A stretch of 64,000 nt of DNA from Streptomyces sp. MJM8645 (GCF_001625365.1 NZ_LJJF01000001.1:3476001-3540000), one strand, 5' to 3'; shown: positions 1-10,018, numbered from the stretch's first letter. Notes: generated from the letters alone by a model not told the origin. Numbers and translations: made by a program.

Positions 1-44
1 TTGCCCCGGGCACGCAGCCCCCGCAGGGTGACGCGGTCCAGCAA
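1..44 (-). CDS. folB: Dihydroneopterin aldolase FolB, 5' end only (runs off the left edge)
   Basis: Only the first 14 codons lie in the window. They read LDRVTLRGLRARG after the start, which matches the N-terminus of FolB, the aldolase that cleaves dihydroneopterin in folate synthesis. I chose the TTG at 44 because GGGAG (56-60) lies 11 bases upstream; a GTG at 53 is in frame but too close to that site. It follows folP and the NTF2-like gene on the same strand, the usual folate cluster order. The identification rests on a short stretch plus context. Confidence 0.75.
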   Translation of the reverse strand, partial: MLDRVTLRGLRARG

Positions 45-288
45 ACGAATCACTGCTCCCAGTCGGACGGGCCCCACCCGGAGAATGGCATGGACGGGCG
101 GGGCGAAGGCGGGCAGCACACCCGCCACTCCGTTTCGAATCTACCCGCGGGCGCTGACAACGTCTGACCGTCCTACCCGGCACGAACCGTCGCCACGCGC
201 ACCGGAATGGCGATTGACGTGAACGTTCGGTGACCACTCGGGAATTCCCGGGCGACCTCCCGGCGGCGTTTTCCGAAGGCCGCCCGAA
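45..288. other. Noncoding gap between the NTF2-like gene and folB
   Basis: About 240 bases with no supported gene. The folB ribosome binding site (GGGAG on the minus strand, 56-60) is at its left end. No convincing promoter or strong terminator was found. Confidence 0.5.
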
Positions 289-786
289 TCAGTCCTCGTC
301 CTCGTCGTCGCCGCTGGTCAGAACGGGTGAACCGTGGTGCGACCAGAGCTTCCACCCGCCCGGGGTACGGCGGAACAGATTCGTGGATACGACCTTTCCG
401 CCGACCAGCGGACCGAGTTCCCCCTCCTCCTCCGCCTCGCCGCCGGAGAGGATGTTCTCGGTGCACGTGACAAGGGCCACATCTCCGTGGACCTCGGCCT
501 CGACATCGGTCAGGAAGAACTGGATGTACTCCGTGTTCATCATGATCAGCATGTACGAGCGGGTCACCTGCGCCCGCCCGCGCAGCACCGGCCAGCCGGG
601 GTGCACGCACACCACGCCGCCCTTGTCGTCCGCGTCCGCGGCCCCCAGCCAGGCGTCCTCGACCGCCTCCAGGTCCCCCTCCTCCAGTGCCTGGTAGAGC
701 GCCTGGTTCGCCGCGAGCACCGCCTCCAGGTCCGCCTCGCGGGCCTGGCCGGCCGTTCCGCCGCTCAGCCTGCCGTCACCTGTCAC
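289..786 (-). CDS. NTF2/SnoaL-like family protein
   Basis: A 165-residue protein of the nuclear transport factor 2-like (SnoaL/DUF4440) cone fold. It has the typical early helix with NQALYQALEEGDLEAV, a central strand with HPGWPVLRG, and a strand with GGWKLWSHHGSPV near the end, then an acidic tail (GDDEDED). The GTG start overlaps the folP stop codon by four bases (GTGA), so the two are translationally coupled. Its position between folP and folB is conserved in Streptomyces as I recall it. The family covers enzymes and pure binding proteins, so no reaction can be named; a folate-related role is only implied by context. Confidence 0.85.
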   Translation of the reverse strand: MTGDGRLSGGTAGQAREADLEAVLAANQALYQALEEGDLEAVEDAWLGAADADDKGGVVCVHPGWPVLRGRAQVTRSYMLIMMNTEYIQFFLTDVEAEVHGDVALVTCTENILSGGEAEEEGELGPLVGGKVVSTNLFRRTPGGWKLWSHHGSPVLTSGDDEDED

Positions 787-1670
787 AGACCCTCCCTCAC
801 CCCTTGCCGGGCCGCGTGCTGCCAGGCCGCGACCACCCGGACGGCGTCCGCCGTGCCGGACACGTCGTGCACCCGCACCGCCCAGGCGCCGGCCTGGGCC
901 GACAGCACCGACACCGCGGCGGTCGCGTCGTCGCGCTCCCGGGCCGGGCGCAGCGCCCCGGATTGCGGGTCGGCCAGCAGCGTACCCAGGAACCGCTTGC
1001 GCGATGCGGCGACGAGGACGGGACGGCCGAGCGCGGTGAGCGCGTCCAGCCGGCCGAGCAGCGCCCAGTTGTGCTCGGGGGTCTTGGCGAAGCCGAGCCC
1101 CGGGTCGAGGATCAGCTGGTCCTCCTTGACCCCGGCCGCCAGCAGCGCGTCCACCCGGACGGCCAGCTCGGCGACGACGTCCGCCACCACGTCCCGGTAG
1201 ACCGCCAGCCGCTCCATGTCCGCGGACTGGCCGCGCCAGTGCATCACCACGAAGGGCGCGCCGGTGTCGGCGACCACCTGTGCCATCGCCGGGTCGGCGA
1301 GCCCGCCGGAGACGTCGTTGACGAGCGCGGCACCGGCCGCCACGGCCTGCTCGGCGACGGAGGCCCGCATGGTGTCGACCGACACCACGACCCCGGCGGC
1401 GACGAGCTCGCGCACCACCGGCAGCACCCGGCGCAGCTCCTCCTCCTCGGGCACCCGCTGCGAGCCGGGCCGGGTGGACTCGCCCCCGACGTCCACCAGG
1501 TCCGCACCGCGGGCACGCAGGGCGAGCCCGTGCGCGATCGCCTTGGCGGGGTCGTGCCAGAGGCCGCCGTCCGAGAAGGAGTCGGGCGTGACGTTGACCA
1601 CACCCATCACGGCGCAGCGGTCGAGCCGCGGCAGTCCGGCCGGCAGCGAGAAGGACGGCGAGTTGCTCAT
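783..1670 (-). CDS. folP: Dihydropteroate synthase
   Basis: A 295-residue enzyme that joins p-aminobenzoate to dihydropterin pyrophosphate in cytoplasmic folate synthesis; it is the sulfonamide target. The pterin-binding signature MGVVNVTPDSFSDGG lies at about residues 18-32, followed by DVGGESTRPGS, NDVSGG, DPGLGFAKT and SRKRFLG, the standard TIM-barrel motif series. The ATG at 1670 gives the family's normal length. The next gene overlaps its stop by four bases. A strong hairpin separates it from the upstream membrane protein gene. Confidence 0.97.
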   Translation of the reverse strand: MSNSPSFSLPAGLPRLDRCAVMGVVNVTPDSFSDGGLWHDPAKAIAHGLALRARGADLVDVGGESTRPGSQRVPEEEELRRVLPVVRELVAAGVVVSVDTMRASVAEQAVAAGAALVNDVSGGLADPAMAQVVADTGAPFVVMHWRGQSADMERLAVYRDVVADVVAELAVRVDALLAAGVKEDQLILDPGLGFAKTPEHNWALLGRLDALTALGRPVLVAASRKRFLGTLLADPQSGALRPARERDDATAAVSVLSAQAGAWAVRVHDVSGTADAVRVVAAWQHAARQGVREGL

Positions 1671-1684
1671 GTGCCCATTATCGA

Positions 1685-1722
1685 ACGGGGCCCCCGCCGA
1701 GGATTCTCGGCGGGGGCCCCGT
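1685..1722 (-). terminator. Strong hairpin, terminator of the MprF-like gene
   Basis: A perfect 17-base-pair stem (arms 1685-1701 and 1706-1722) with a GATT/AATC loop lies between the stop of the membrane lysyltransferase gene and the folP start. There is no U-tract, as is common in streptomycetes. Confidence 0.75.
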
Positions 1723-1738
1723 TGGTCGCGGCGGTGCC

Positions 1739-3577
1739 TCAGGCGGCCTCGGTGACGTCGCGGGCGCCCGGGGTGGGCATCAGGCCCTCCCGCTGGCGCC
1801 GGCGGCCGAAGCGCGGCATGCCGAGGGTGATGAAGGCCTCGGCCTGCATCGCGGCGAAGCCGATCCGCGGCAGGTCCCGGGTGTTCGGGAAGACCAGGAA
1901 GCGCGGTTCCCACTCGGGCTGGAACTTGGCGTTGAACTTGTACAGCGATTCGATCTGGAACCAGCGCGAGAGGAACACCAGCAGTCCGCGCCAGGCCCGC
2001 AGCACCGGGCCGGCGCCGATCCGCTCGCCGCGGGCCAGCGCCGAGCGGAACATCGCGAAGTTGAGCGACACCCGGCGCACGCCCATCGCGGGCACGGCCT
2101 GGAGGGCGGCGACGATCAGCAGCTCGTTCAGGCCCGGGTCGGCCGCGCGGTCGCGGCGCATCAGCTCCAGCGAGATGCCGTCCGGCCCCCACGGCACGAA
2201 GTGCAGCACGGCCTTCAGGTCGTCGCCGCTCTCGCCCTCCTCCGGGGCCTTGTGGGCGGTGACCACCACGCAGTCGTCGTCCAGCGGGTCGCCGAAGCGC
2301 CCGAGGGCCATCGAGAAGCCGCGCTCGGTGTCGGTGCCGCGCCAGCGGGCGGCGGCGTCGGCGATCCGCTGCTTCTCCTCCGGGCTGAGGTCGCGGACCC
2401 GGCGCACCTGGCAGGAGTAGCCGTTGCGCTCGATCCGCTTGACCATCTGGCGGACGTTGCGCATGGCCCGGCCGGCGAGCGAGAAGGTGGCGGTGTCGAC
2501 GATCGCCTCGTCGCCCAGCTCCAGCGCGTCCAGGTCCGCCTCGCGGGTCCAGACCTCGCCGCCGACCTCGCTGCAGCCCATCACGGCCGGCACCCAGGCG
2601 TGCTCGCGGGCCTCGGCCATGAACACCTTGATCGCGCCCGGCCAGGCCTCGACGTCGCCGACCGGGTCGCCGGAGGCGAGCATCACGCCGGAGACCACCC
2701 GGTAGGAGATCGCGGCCTTGCCGGTGGGCGAGAACAGCACGCTCTTGTCGCGGCGCAGCGCGAAGTAGCCGAGCGAGTCGCGCTCGCCGTGCCGGGTGAG
2801 CAGTTCGCGGACCTTCTCCTCGTCCTCCGGGGTCAGCTCCGGCTTGGGCTTGCCCGGGCGCAGCGCCAGGTAGGCGGTGGTGAAGGCGGTCAGCAGGCCC
2901 AGCCCGCCGAGCAGGTAGGCGACCAGGTCGGACATCCGGACGTTGTTGTACCGGATCGGCCCCTCGAAGCCGAACAGCCCGTACACGACGTGCTGGAGGC
3001 GCTCGGGCAGGGCCGGGTAGCCGATCTCGTACTTGGTCCGGGTGCTCACGATCAGCAGGCCGAGCAGCACGCTGACGGCGCCCATCACGATCAGGTTGAC
3101 CAGCGCCCGCCAGCGGGTGCGCGGGTCGGCCTTGGCGTAGAACTCGCGCTGGTGCACCAGCATCACCACGAAGACCGCCAGCGAGACCACGGCCGGGCCG
3201 ACCTGGTGCCAGCGCACGATGTGCAGCGCGGCGCCGACCGGCAGCAGCACGCACACCGCCCGCCAGGCCCGCCGCTTGCGCCGGCGCAGCGCGTGCGCGA
3301 GCAGCACCAGCAGCAGGCCGACCATCATCGTCCCGACCGCGGCCAGCGAGGTGGTGCCGCCGGGCAGCTGCCCGGTGAAGGTGTGCATCTTGGAGTGCCG
3401 GAGCTTGGGGAACACCGCGCTGGCGATGTCGACCAGGCCGATCAGCAGACAGGCGTACCCGACCGCGCGGGGCAGCCAGGCCCTCGGAACGGCCGCCGCC
3501 TGGGTGCGAAGCGTCTGCAGGCCGCGTCGACGACGCGGCTGCTCGGGGCTCGGCTCAACGGACACGGGAACGCTCAT
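1739..3577 (-). CDS. MprF-like phosphatidylglycerol lysyltransferase domain membrane protein (DUF2156)
   Basis: 612 residues. The first ~245 contain about six hydrophobic segments, for example YACLLIGLVDIASAVF, TSLAAVGTMMVGLLLVLLAHAL and LVNLIVMGAVSVLLGLLIV. The remaining ~360 residues form the DUF2156/LPG-synthase C-terminal domain, a double GNAT-like fold that transfers an aminoacyl group from tRNA to phosphatidylglycerol in MprF proteins; motifs such as SGDPVGD, GRAMRNVRQMVKR and FNAKFQPEWEPRFLVFP are visible. It has fewer membrane segments than full-length MprF, so a flippase role is doubtful. The aminoacyl group is not predictable. It is monocistronic: a hairpin follows it and a divergent gene lies upstream. 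Confidence 0.9.
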   Translation of the reverse strand: MSVPVSVEPSPEQPRRRRGLQTLRTQAAAVPRAWLPRAVGYACLLIGLVDIASAVFPKLRHSKMHTFTGQLPGGTTSLAAVGTMMVGLLLVLLAHALRRRKRRAWRAVCVLLPVGAALHIVRWHQVGPAVVSLAVFVVMLVHQREFYAKADPRTRWRALVNLIVMGAVSVLLGLLIVSTRTKYEIGYPALPERLQHVVYGLFGFEGPIRYNNVRMSDLVAYLLGGLGLLTAFTTAYLALRPGKPKPELTPEDEEKVRELLTRHGERDSLGYFALRRDKSVLFSPTGKAAISYRVVSGVMLASGDPVGDVEAWPGAIKVFMAEAREHAWVPAVMGCSEVGGEVWTREADLDALELGDEAIVDTATFSLAGRAMRNVRQMVKRIERNGYSCQVRRVRDLSPEEKQRIADAAARWRGTDTERGFSMALGRFGDPLDDDCVVVTAHKAPEEGESGDDLKAVLHFVPWGPDGISLELMRRDRAADPGLNELLIVAALQAVPAMGVRRVSLNFAMFRSALARGERIGAGPVLRAWRGLLVFLSRWFQIESLYKFNAKFQPEWEPRFLVFPNTRDLPRIGFAAMQAEAFITLGMPRFGRRRQREGLMPTPGARDVTEAA

Positions 3578-3953
3578 GGAAGCTCAGCGTAGAGGCTGCG
3601 GGACGCCGTCCGGTCACTCCGGGGGAGCACGTGTGATGGACCTTCAATGCCTTTTCCTTCATCAGGCAATGCGCATACCAAGGATCCGGAAACGGTCGGT
3701 AAACCGGTGCCGTGGGCGCGCTGCGGTGGAGCCGGGGACGGAGCCGAAGCCCTGCCGCCGCGTGGCGCGGCAGGGTCCTCCGGTACGCCGTACGTACGGT
3801 GGACGCCGCATTCTAGGGCGCCGGTTGCCTACGGCTCCCCCCGCCCTCCCAGCTCGCCCGGGCATCCGGACAGCCTAGTCGCGGTGGCCGGAGCTGACGG
3901 GCCGCCAGACGATGAGGCGTGCACCGACAGTGTCCCATCGGAAGGCCGACTGC
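3578..3953. other. Divergent intergenic region with a palindrome and a hairpin
   Basis: 376 bases between the MprF-like gene (leftward) and the esterase gene (rightward). It contains a 9-bp inverted repeat with an 8-base loop at 3750-3775 and a perfect 12-bp palindrome, CCGTACGTACGG, at 3788-3799. Either could be an operator. No open frame here is convincing. Confidence 0.5.
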
Positions 3954-5108
3954 ATGGAACTGACCAGCGACGCACTGGTGAACTCGCTGCTCGCACTCGG
4001 CGCCGCGGCTCTCGTCACCACCCTGTGGCTCTGGCCGCGGCTGGCGCGCCAGCGCCCGCTGCCCGTCCTCGGCCGGATCGGCCTGCTGACCGTCACTCAA
4101 GTCGCGGTCGTGGCCGTGCTGGCGCTGGCGGTGAACAACTCCTTCGGGTTCTACACCTCGTGGGACGACCTGCTCAGCCCCGGCAGCACCAAGCTCGCGC
4201 TGACCAGCAACGAGAACCACAAGGGCGGCACCTCGGCCTCGGACACGCCGGTCCAGCCGACCACCGAGGGCGGTCTGGAGACCGTCACCGACCTGCCCAA
4301 GGGCCCGCCCGAGGAGACCGGCAAGGTCGAATCGGTCCGGGTCACCGGCAAGGAGACCGGGCTGTCCGACCAGCTGTTCGTCTACCTGCCGCCCGAGTAC
4401 TTCGACCCGAAGTTCGCCCTGGTCCGCTTCCCCGTCCTGGTCGCCATCTCCGGCTTCCCCGGCACCACGCTCAACCTGATCAAGGAGCTGCCCGTCCTGC
4501 GCACCGCGGGCGAGCTGCAGAAGTCCGGCAAGATGCCGCCGACCATCGTGGTCATGGCCCGCCCGACGGTCGCCCCACCGCGTGACACCGAGTGCGTGGA
4601 CGTCCCCGGCGGCCCGCGCGCCGAGACCTGGTTCACCAAGGACCTGCCGGAGGCGCTCCGCACCGCCTACCGGACCGGCCGCTCGGCCGCCTCCTGGTCC
4701 GTCTTCGGCTACTCGACCGGGGGCAGCTGCGCGCTGCGGCTGGCGATGCGCTTCCCGAACGTCTACGGCAGTGGGGTGGGCCTGCACAGCGAGTACAAGG
4801 TCAAGGAGGACCAGTTCACCGGCGGCGACCTGTTCGCCGGCGACGCCGCCCTGGCGCAGCAGAGCGACCTCGACTGGCGGCTGACGAACCTCCCGGCCCC
4901 CGCCCTCTCGCTGCTGGTGGTCTCCTCCCGCAAGGAGGGCGACTTCGCGCAGACCCTCCAGTTCGTCGGCCACGCCCAGCAGGTCGCCGCGGCCAACCCG
5001 CAGTTCAAGGTCGACTCGCTCTACCTGGACGACGGCGGCCACAACTTCGACAGCTGGACCCGTGAGCTGCCGTCCTCGCTGGAGTGGATCGGCGAGCGGC
5101 TCGGCTGA
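3954..5108 (+). CDS. Membrane-anchored alpha/beta-hydrolase, esterase D / antigen-85 family
   Basis: 384 residues from the ATG at 3954, which has GGAAGG about eight bases upstream; an earlier in-frame start at 3912 lacks one. Two hydrophobic N-terminal segments (LLALGAAALVTTLWLW and VTQVAVVAVLALAVNNSF) precede an extracytoplasmic domain of the esterase/mycolyltransferase-like family. The nucleophile elbow GYSTGG gives the serine, and DDGGHNFDSW near the end gives the likely catalytic histidine. Streptomycetes lack mycolic acids, so mycolyl transfer is not expected; an esterase role on an unknown surface or extracellular substrate is the safest statement. Confidence 0.88.
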   Translation: MELTSDALVNSLLALGAAALVTTLWLWPRLARQRPLPVLGRIGLLTVTQVAVVAVLALAVNNSFGFYTSWDDLLSPGSTKLALTSNENHKGGTSASDTPVQPTTEGGLETVTDLPKGPPEETGKVESVRVTGKETGLSDQLFVYLPPEYFDPKFALVRFPVLVAISGFPGTTLNLIKELPVLRTAGELQKSGKMPPTIVVMARPTVAPPRDTECVDVPGGPRAETWFTKDLPEALRTAYRTGRSAASWSVFGYSTGGSCALRLAMRFPNVYGSGVGLHSEYKVKEDQFTGGDLFAGDAALAQQSDLDWRLTNLPAPALSLLVVSSRKEGDFAQTLQFVGHAQQVAAANPQFKVDSLYLDDGGHNFDSWTRELPSSLEWIGERLG

Positions 5109-5145
5109 CGCGGGCGGGTGGCGCGGGCGGGTGGCGCGGGCAGGC
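5109..5145 (+). repeat. 13-bp tandem repeat, about 2.8 copies
   Basis: CGCGGGCGGGTGG occurs at 5109-5121 and 5122-5134, and a third, diverged copy follows. It begins right after the esterase stop codon and ends at the shared terminator. Confidence 0.7.
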
Positions 5146-5146
5146 G

Positions 5147-5179
5147 ACGGCCGGCCGGTCCGAGGGACCGGCCGGCCGT
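5147..5179. terminator. Bidirectional terminator between the esterase gene and folE
   Basis: A perfect 15-bp stem (5147-5161 with 5165-5179) and a GAG loop lie between two convergent genes, ending four bases before the folE stop codon. Confidence 0.8.
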
Positions 5180-5183
5180 TGCG

Positions 5184-5789
5184 CTATCGGCCGATGATGA
5201 GGCTCATCGCCTCGGCCCGGGTCGCCGGGTCGCGCAGCTGGCCGCGGACGCACGAGGTGATGGTCTTGGCGCCGGGCTTGCGGATGCCGCGCATCGACAT
5301 GCACATGTGCTCGCACTCGACCACGACGATCGCCCCGCGCGGCTCCAGGATCCGCATCAGCGCGTCGGCCACCTGGCTGGTCAGCCGCTCCTGCACCTGG
5401 GGGCGGCGGGCGTAGACGTCGACCAGCCGGGCCAGCTTGGACAGGCCGGTGATCTTGCCGCTGGCGGACGGGATGTACCCGACGTGCGCCACGCCGCGGA
5501 ACGGCACCAGGTGGTGCTCGCAGACGGACGTCAGCTCGATGTCCTTCACGAGCACCATCTCGTCGTGCCCGAGGTCGAAGGTGGTGGTGAGGACGTCCTC
5601 GGGCTCCTGCCAGAGGCCCGCGAATATCTCCTTGTAGGCGCGCGCGACCCGGGCCGGGGTCTCCAGCAGCCCCTCGCGGTCCGGGTCCTCACCCACGGCG
5701 AGCAACAGCTCGCGGATGGCGTTCTCGGCCCGCTTCTGGTCGAAGGTCCCGACGGTGGGTGGACCGTCGAGCGTCACCGGGTCGATCAT
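5184..5789 (-). CDS. folE: GTP cyclohydrolase I
   Basis: 201 residues, the normal length. The enzyme opens GTP to dihydroneopterin triphosphate, the first step of folate synthesis. The zinc/active-site motif [18 protein letters not shown] is intact, as are [20 protein letters not shown] and the second cysteine region [10 protein letters not shown]. The N-terminal helix with [18 protein letters not shown] is typical. It lies downstream of ftsH with a 12-bp-stem hairpin between them. folP, NTF2-like and folB follow further left on the same strand, interrupted by the MprF-like and esterase genes. Confidence 0.97.
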   Translation of the reverse strand: MIDPVTLDGPPTVGTFDQKRAENAIRELLLAVGEDPDREGLLETPARVARAYKEIFAGLWQEPEDVLTTTFDLGHDEMVLVKDIELTSVCEHHLVPFRGVAHVGYIPSASGKITGLSKLARLVDVYARRPQVQERLTSQVADALMRILEPRGAIVVVECEHMCMSMRGIRKPGAKTITSCVRGQLRDPATRAEAMSLIIGR

Positions 5790-5829
5790 GCGGGCCTCGC
5801 TTACTTGGGACGACTTTGCTGAACAGCAC

Positions 5830-5873
5830 GGATGCCGCGTCTCCAGGGTACAAACCCCGGTGACGCGGCATCC
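5830..5873 (-). terminator. Hairpin between ftsH and folE
   Basis: Arms GGATGCCGCGTC (5830-5841) and GACGCGGCATCC (5862-5873) form a perfect 12-bp stem. The 20-base loop can itself pair (GGGT with ACCC). It could terminate ftsH or partly attenuate read-through into folE. Confidence 0.65.
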
Positions 5874-5893
5874 ATTCCGTACGGTGCGCGGGA

Positions 5894-7948
5894 TCAGCCC
5901 TCGGCGGGCGGCTCCGCGCTCGGCAGCGGCGGGAGCTTCACGATGTCCACCGGGGCGGTGTCGATCGCGGCGGCGCCGTTGGTGAGCGCCAGCTCCTTCG
6001 GGGACTGCACCGGAGGCCGGGTGGACGGCGTGCGACGGGACGAGCCCGTCCAGGCCGGCCGGGCCGGGCGCCGGACGATCGTGGCGAAGATCTCCGCGAT
6101 CTGCTCCTTGTTCAGGGTCTCCTTCTCCAGGAGCTCCAGAACCAGGTTGTCGAGCACGTCGCGGTTCTCGACCAGGATCTCCCAGGCCTCGTTGTGCGCG
6201 TTCTCGATGAGCTTCTTGACCTCTTCGTCCACCAGCCCGGCGACCTCTTCCGAGTAGTCGCGCTGGTGGCCCATCTCACGGCCCAGGAACGGCTCCGCGT
6301 TGTCCGAGCCGAACTTGATGGCGCCGAGCCGCTCGGTCATGCCGTACTGGGTCACCATGGCCCGGGCGGTGGCGGTGGCCTTCTCGATGTCGTTCGACGC
6401 ACCGGTGGTCGGGTCGTGGAAGACCAGCTCCTCCGCCGCACGCCCGCCCAGCATGTAGGCCAGCTGGTCGAGCATCTCGTTGCGGGTGGTGGAGTACTTG
6501 TCCTCGTCCGGCAGCACCATGGTGTAGCCGAGGGCCCGGCCGCGCGAGAGGATCGTGATCTTGTGCACCGGGTCGCTGTTGGGGCACGCCGCCGCCACCA
6601 GGGCGTGGCCGCCCTCGTGGTACGCGGTGATCTTCTTCTCCCGCTCGGACATGATCCGAGTGCGCTTCTGCGGACCGGCCACGACGCGGTCGATCGCCTC
6701 GTCCAGGATGCCGTTGTCGATCAGCTTCTTGTCCGAACGGGCCGTCAGCAGAGCGGCCTCGTTGAGGACGTTCGACAGGTCCGCGCCGGTGAAGCCGGGG
6801 GTGCGCTTCGCGACGGCCGAGAGGTCGACGTCGGGCGCGATCGGCTTGCCCTTCTGGTGCACCTTGAGGATGTCCAGCCGGCCCTGGAGGTCGGGGCGCT
6901 CGACCGAGATCTGACGGTCGAAGCGGCCCGGGCGCAGCAGCGCCGGGTCCAGGATGTCGGGGCGGTTGGTGGCCGCGATCAGGATCACGCCACCCTTGAC
7001 GTCGAAGCCGTCCATCTCGACCAGCAGCTGGTTGAGGGTCTGCTCGCGCTCGTCGTGACCGCCGCCCAGACCGGCACCGCGGTGCCGGCCGACGGCGTCG
7101 ATCTCGTCGACGAAGACGATCGCCGGGGCGTTCGCCTTGGCCTGCTCGAAGAGGTCGCGGACGCGGCTGGCGCCGACACCCACGAACATCTCGACGAAGT
7201 CCGAGCCGGAGATCGAGTAGAACGGCACCCCGGCCTCGCCCGCGACGGCACGCGCCAGCAGGGTCTTGCCGGTACCGGGCGGGCCGTAGAGCAGCACACC
7301 CTTGGGGATCTTGGCGCCGACGGCCTGGAACTTGGCCGGCTCCTGGAGGAACTCCTTGATCTCGTGGAGCTCCTCGACCGCCTCGTCGGCGCCCGCGACG
7401 TCCGCGAAGGTCGTCTTCGGGGTGTCCTTGGTGAGCAGCTTGGCCTTGGACTTGCCGAACTGCATGACCCGGGAGCCGCCGCCCTGCATCTGATTCATCA
7501 GGAACAGGAAGACCAGGACGATGATGACGATCGGGAGCATCGACAGCAGCAGGCTGACGAAGGTGCTCTGCTTCTCGGGGCTGATGGTGTAGCCCTCGGC
7601 GAGCGTGCTCTGGTCGTTGTCGTTGATCTGGGCCTGGAGCTTGTCGGCGATCGCAACACCCTGGTCGCCGATGTACGAGGCCTGGAACTTGCTGCCGGAC
7701 GGCGTCTTGCCGGTACCGGCGTTGGACAGCGTGGCGCCGTCCTTCAGCTGGATCTTGATCGTGTTCGAGTCACCAGTGGTGATCTGCGCCGACTTGACCT
7801 GCTTCGCGTCGATCGCCGCGACGACCTGACCGGTGTCCACCGTCTTGTAGCCGTTCGAATCCGAAACGACCTGCATCAAGACGATGACGGCGAGGACGGC
7901 CAGCACGATCCACATGATCGGCGCACGGAAGTATCGCTTGACGTCCAT
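5894..7948 (-). CDS. ftsH: ATP-dependent zinc metalloprotease FtsH
   Basis: 684 residues from the ATG that gives the usual streptomycete N-terminus MDVKRYFR; a GTG 36 bases upstream is in frame, but an AGGAGG lies inside that extension. Two membrane segments (about residues 10-28 and 130-150) flank an extracytoplasmic domain. The AAA+ module has Walker A GPPGTGKT near residue 221, [10 protein letters not shown], and the second region of homology around RPGRFDRQI. The zinc site HEGGH lies near residue 442, with a downstream acidic ligand in [16 protein letters not shown] sequence context. A Ser/Pro/Arg-rich tail follows. It degrades misfolded membrane and regulatory proteins. Confidence 0.97.
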   Translation of the reverse strand: MDVKRYFRAPIMWIVLAVLAVIVLMQVVSDSNGYKTVDTGQVVAAIDAKQVKSAQITTGDSNTIKIQLKDGATLSNAGTGKTPSGSKFQASYIGDQGVAIADKLQAQINDNDQSTLAEGYTISPEKQSTFVSLLLSMLPIVIIVLVFLFLMNQMQGGGSRVMQFGKSKAKLLTKDTPKTTFADVAGADEAVEELHEIKEFLQEPAKFQAVGAKIPKGVLLYGPPGTGKTLLARAVAGEAGVPFYSISGSDFVEMFVGVGASRVRDLFEQAKANAPAIVFVDEIDAVGRHRGAGLGGGHDEREQTLNQLLVEMDGFDVKGGVILIAATNRPDILDPALLRPGRFDRQISVERPDLQGRLDILKVHQKGKPIAPDVDLSAVAKRTPGFTGADLSNVLNEAALLTARSDKKLIDNGILDEAIDRVVAGPQKRTRIMSEREKKITAYHEGGHALVAAACPNSDPVHKITILSRGRALGYTMVLPDEDKYSTTRNEMLDQLAYMLGGRAAEELVFHDPTTGASNDIEKATATARAMVTQYGMTERLGAIKFGSDNAEPFLGREMGHQRDYSEEVAGLVDEEVKKLIENAHNEAWEILVENRDVLDNLVLELLEKETLNKEQIAEIFATIVRRPARPAWTGSSRRTPSTRPPVQSPKELALTNGAAAIDTAPVDIVKLPPLPSAEPPAEG

Positions 7949-8176
7949 CCATGCGGGGCGTTGCCGCCCCGTCCCTCCTGCCACTCAGCGGCGCCGCGGG
8001 CTGGGTGCCGCCGGCGCATCCTGGTCGGTGCTCATGTGAAGAGCGGTTTTAATGGACCGTACCGCAGTCACACCCGCGCATGGCGGGAGCGCAGCGACAC
8101 GGCCGTCGTTCTTGGTCCCCCCGGTCCAACGGGCGGGAACCGGCTCCTGTTCCCATCCGTAGCCCGAACGGAGTCC

Positions 8177-8731
8177 TCAGCCCCCGTAGACGTGCGGGGC
8201 GAGCGTCCCGATGAAGGGCAGGTTACGCAGCTTCTCCGCGTAGTCCAGGCCGTAGCCGACCACGAACTCGTTCGGAATGTCGAAACCGACGTACTTCACG
8301 TCGATCTCGACCTTGGCCGCGTCCGGCTTGCGCAGCAGGGCGCAGACCTCCAGCGAGGCCGGGCCGCGCGAGCTCAGGTTGCCCAGCAGCCAGGACAGGG
8401 TCAGACCGGAGTCGATGATGTCCTCGACGATCAGGACGTCCCGGCCGGCGATGTCGGTGTCCAGGTCCTTCAGGATGCGGACCACGCCGGAGGACTTGGT
8501 GCCCATGCCGTAGGAGGACACCGCCATCCAGTCCATGGTGACCTGCGAGTGCAGGGCCCGGGCGAGGTCGGCCATGACCATCACAGCCCCCTTGAGGACG
8601 CCGACGATCAGCAGGTCCTTGCCTGCGTAGTCCCGGTCGATGCGCTCGGCCAGCTCCAGGAGCTTGGCGTCGATCTCGTCCTTGCTGATGAGCACCTTCG
8701 CGAGGTCAGCGCCCATGTCGTTCTGGTCCAC
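8177..8731 (-). CDS. hpt: Hypoxanthine phosphoribosyltransferase
   Basis: 184 residues from GTG 8731 (GAGG 11 bases upstream). The enzyme salvages hypoxanthine and guanine with PRPP. The PRPP-binding motif [15 protein letters not shown] is intact, as are the loop [15 protein letters not shown], the flexible-loop region [12 protein letters not shown], and the purine-specificity strand [17 protein letters not shown]. An ATG fifteen bases further in is a possible alternative start. It lies between tilS and ftsH on the same strand, the widely conserved tilS-hpt-ftsH order of Gram-positive bacteria. Confidence 0.96.
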   Translation of the reverse strand: MDQNDMGADLAKVLISKDEIDAKLLELAERIDRDYAGKDLLIVGVLKGAVMVMADLARALHSQVTMDWMAVSSYGMGTKSSGVVRILKDLDTDIAGRDVLIVEDIIDSGLTLSWLLGNLSSRGPASLEVCALLRKPDAAKVEIDVKYVGFDIPNEFVVGYGLDYAEKLRNLPFIGTLAPHVYGG

Positions 8732-8801
8732 CGGGGATACGTCCTCAAACGTTCGGGGTCTGTGTGGCCGGCGGCCGACTACCCCGGGACATGCCCGCCC
8801 G

Positions 8802-9929
8802 TCAGTCGCCCTGCCGCCGAAAGACCAGCGTGCCACACCTGCGGGTGGCCTCGACGCCCCCGGGTAGGTGCAGCGGTCCCTGGCCGCGCCATCCGGTGAC
8901 CAGCAGGTCGATCGTCTCCAGGTGCCGCGCGAACAGGTCCCCGGCCGGGCAGCCCGCCCGCAGCGCGGCCCGGCGCAGCACCCGGCGGCGGACCGCGGGC
9001 GGGAGTTCGGCGAGTTTCACGGCGTCCAGGGCGCCCTCACCCGTCCGGAGGTCGCGTTCGGCCAGGGAGGCCCACTGGTCGAGGGCGTCCGCGTCGTCGC
9101 GGAACAGCCGGGCGGTGCGGGCCAGCGCCTCGACCACCCCGCCGCCCAGGTGCTTCTCCAGCACCGGCAGCACCTCGTGCCGGACCCGGGAGCGGGTGTA
9201 GGCGGGATCACAGTTGTGCGGGTCGTCCCAGACCGGGATCGCCTGGGCCGAGCAGGCCTGCCGGGTGGCCGCCCGGTCCAGCTCCAGCAGCGGGCGGCGG
9301 TAGCGGCCCTTCTGCGCCGGCATCCCGGCCAGCGAGCGGGAGCCCGAACCGCGCGCCAGGCCCAGCAACACCGTCTCGGCCTGGTCGTCCCGGGTGTGGC
9401 CGAGCAGCACCGCGACCGCGCCGAGCCGTTCGGCGGCCGTGTCCAGGGCCGCGTAGCGGGCGTCCCGGGCGGCGGCCTCCGGGCCGCCGGACCGGCCGAC
9501 GCGCACCGGGATCGCCTCGACCGGGTCCAGGCCGAGCGAGCGCAGCCGTTCGGCCACCTGGGCGGCCCGGTCGGCGGAGCCGGGCTGCAGGCCGTGGTCC
9601 ACGGTGACGGCGCCGACCCGCAGGCCGATCTTGGGGGCTTCGAAGGCGGCGGCGATGGCCAGCGCCATCGAGTCGGCGCCGCCGCTGACGGCGACCAGCA
9701 CCAGCGGCGAGCCGGGGGCGGCCGGGGTCCGGGGCAGTCCGGACGGGTGCCGGGCGGCGTTGCCGATCAGGGTGGTGCCGACGGCGGCGCCCACCAGGGG
9801 CGCCCCGGCCGGGCGCTCGCGGGGCTCGCGCACGGGCGCGGTGAAGGTGGTACCGGCCTCGGCGGCGAGGTCGGTGAGCGTGCGGCGGACGGCCAGGCGT
9901 ATCGCTGCGACTGCGGGGTGTGGACCCAC
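8802..9929 (-). CDS. tilS: tRNA(Ile)-lysidine synthetase
   Basis: 375 residues. It modifies C34 of the CAU-anticodon isoleucine tRNA to lysidine so that it reads AUA. The PP-loop ATPase motif SGGADSM is near residue 80. [21 protein letters not shown] and [20 protein letters not shown] are typical family motifs. The C-terminal part ends soon after an arginine-rich segment, so it has the shorter actinobacterial form. It precedes hpt and ftsH with a 70-base gap to hpt. Confidence 0.95.
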   Translation of the reverse strand: MGPHPAVAAIRLAVRRTLTDLAAEAGTTFTAPVREPRERPAGAPLVGAAVGTTLIGNAARHPSGLPRTPAAPGSPLVLVAVSGGADSMALAIAAAFEAPKIGLRVGAVTVDHGLQPGSADRAAQVAERLRSLGLDPVEAIPVRVGRSGGPEAAARDARYAALDTAAERLGAVAVLLGHTRDDQAETVLLGLARGSGSRSLAGMPAQKGRYRRPLLELDRAATRQACSAQAIPVWDDPHNCDPAYTRSRVRHEVLPVLEKHLGGGVVEALARTARLFRDDADALDQWASLAERDLRTGEGALDAVKLAELPPAVRRRVLRRAALRAGCPAGDLFARHLETIDLLVTGWRGQGPLHLPGGVEATRRCGTLVFRRQGD

Positions 9930-9993
9930 GGCGGACGACTCCTCGACGGAGGGGAAAGGACGGCGGCTCGCGCGGCTGGGCCGCGCAGCTTCA

Positions 9994-10018
9994 TGAGCGC
10001 CCTGTTACCGGGCGCTCA
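9994..10018 (-). terminator. Hairpin in the gap upstream of tilS
   Basis: TGAGCGCCC (9994-10002) pairs perfectly with GGGCGCTCA (10010-10018), with a 7-base loop. It lies about 190 bases after the metalloprotease stop and 65 bases before the tilS start, so it may end the metalloprotease transcript or form part of the tilS leader. The rest of the 279-base gap shows nothing else. Confidence 0.5.

Noticed and set aside
1..222. A 73-codon plus-strand frame at the left edge.
   Set aside because: Arg/Pro/Ser-rich without domain, and it overlaps the start of folB on the other strand.
687..2420. A 577-codon plus-strand frame over folP and the MprF-like gene.
   Set aside because: Antisense shadow of two well-supported genes.
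6194..8899. A 901-codon plus-strand frame opposite ftsH and hpt.
   Set aside because: Antisense shadow; FtsH and Hpt are beyond doubt.
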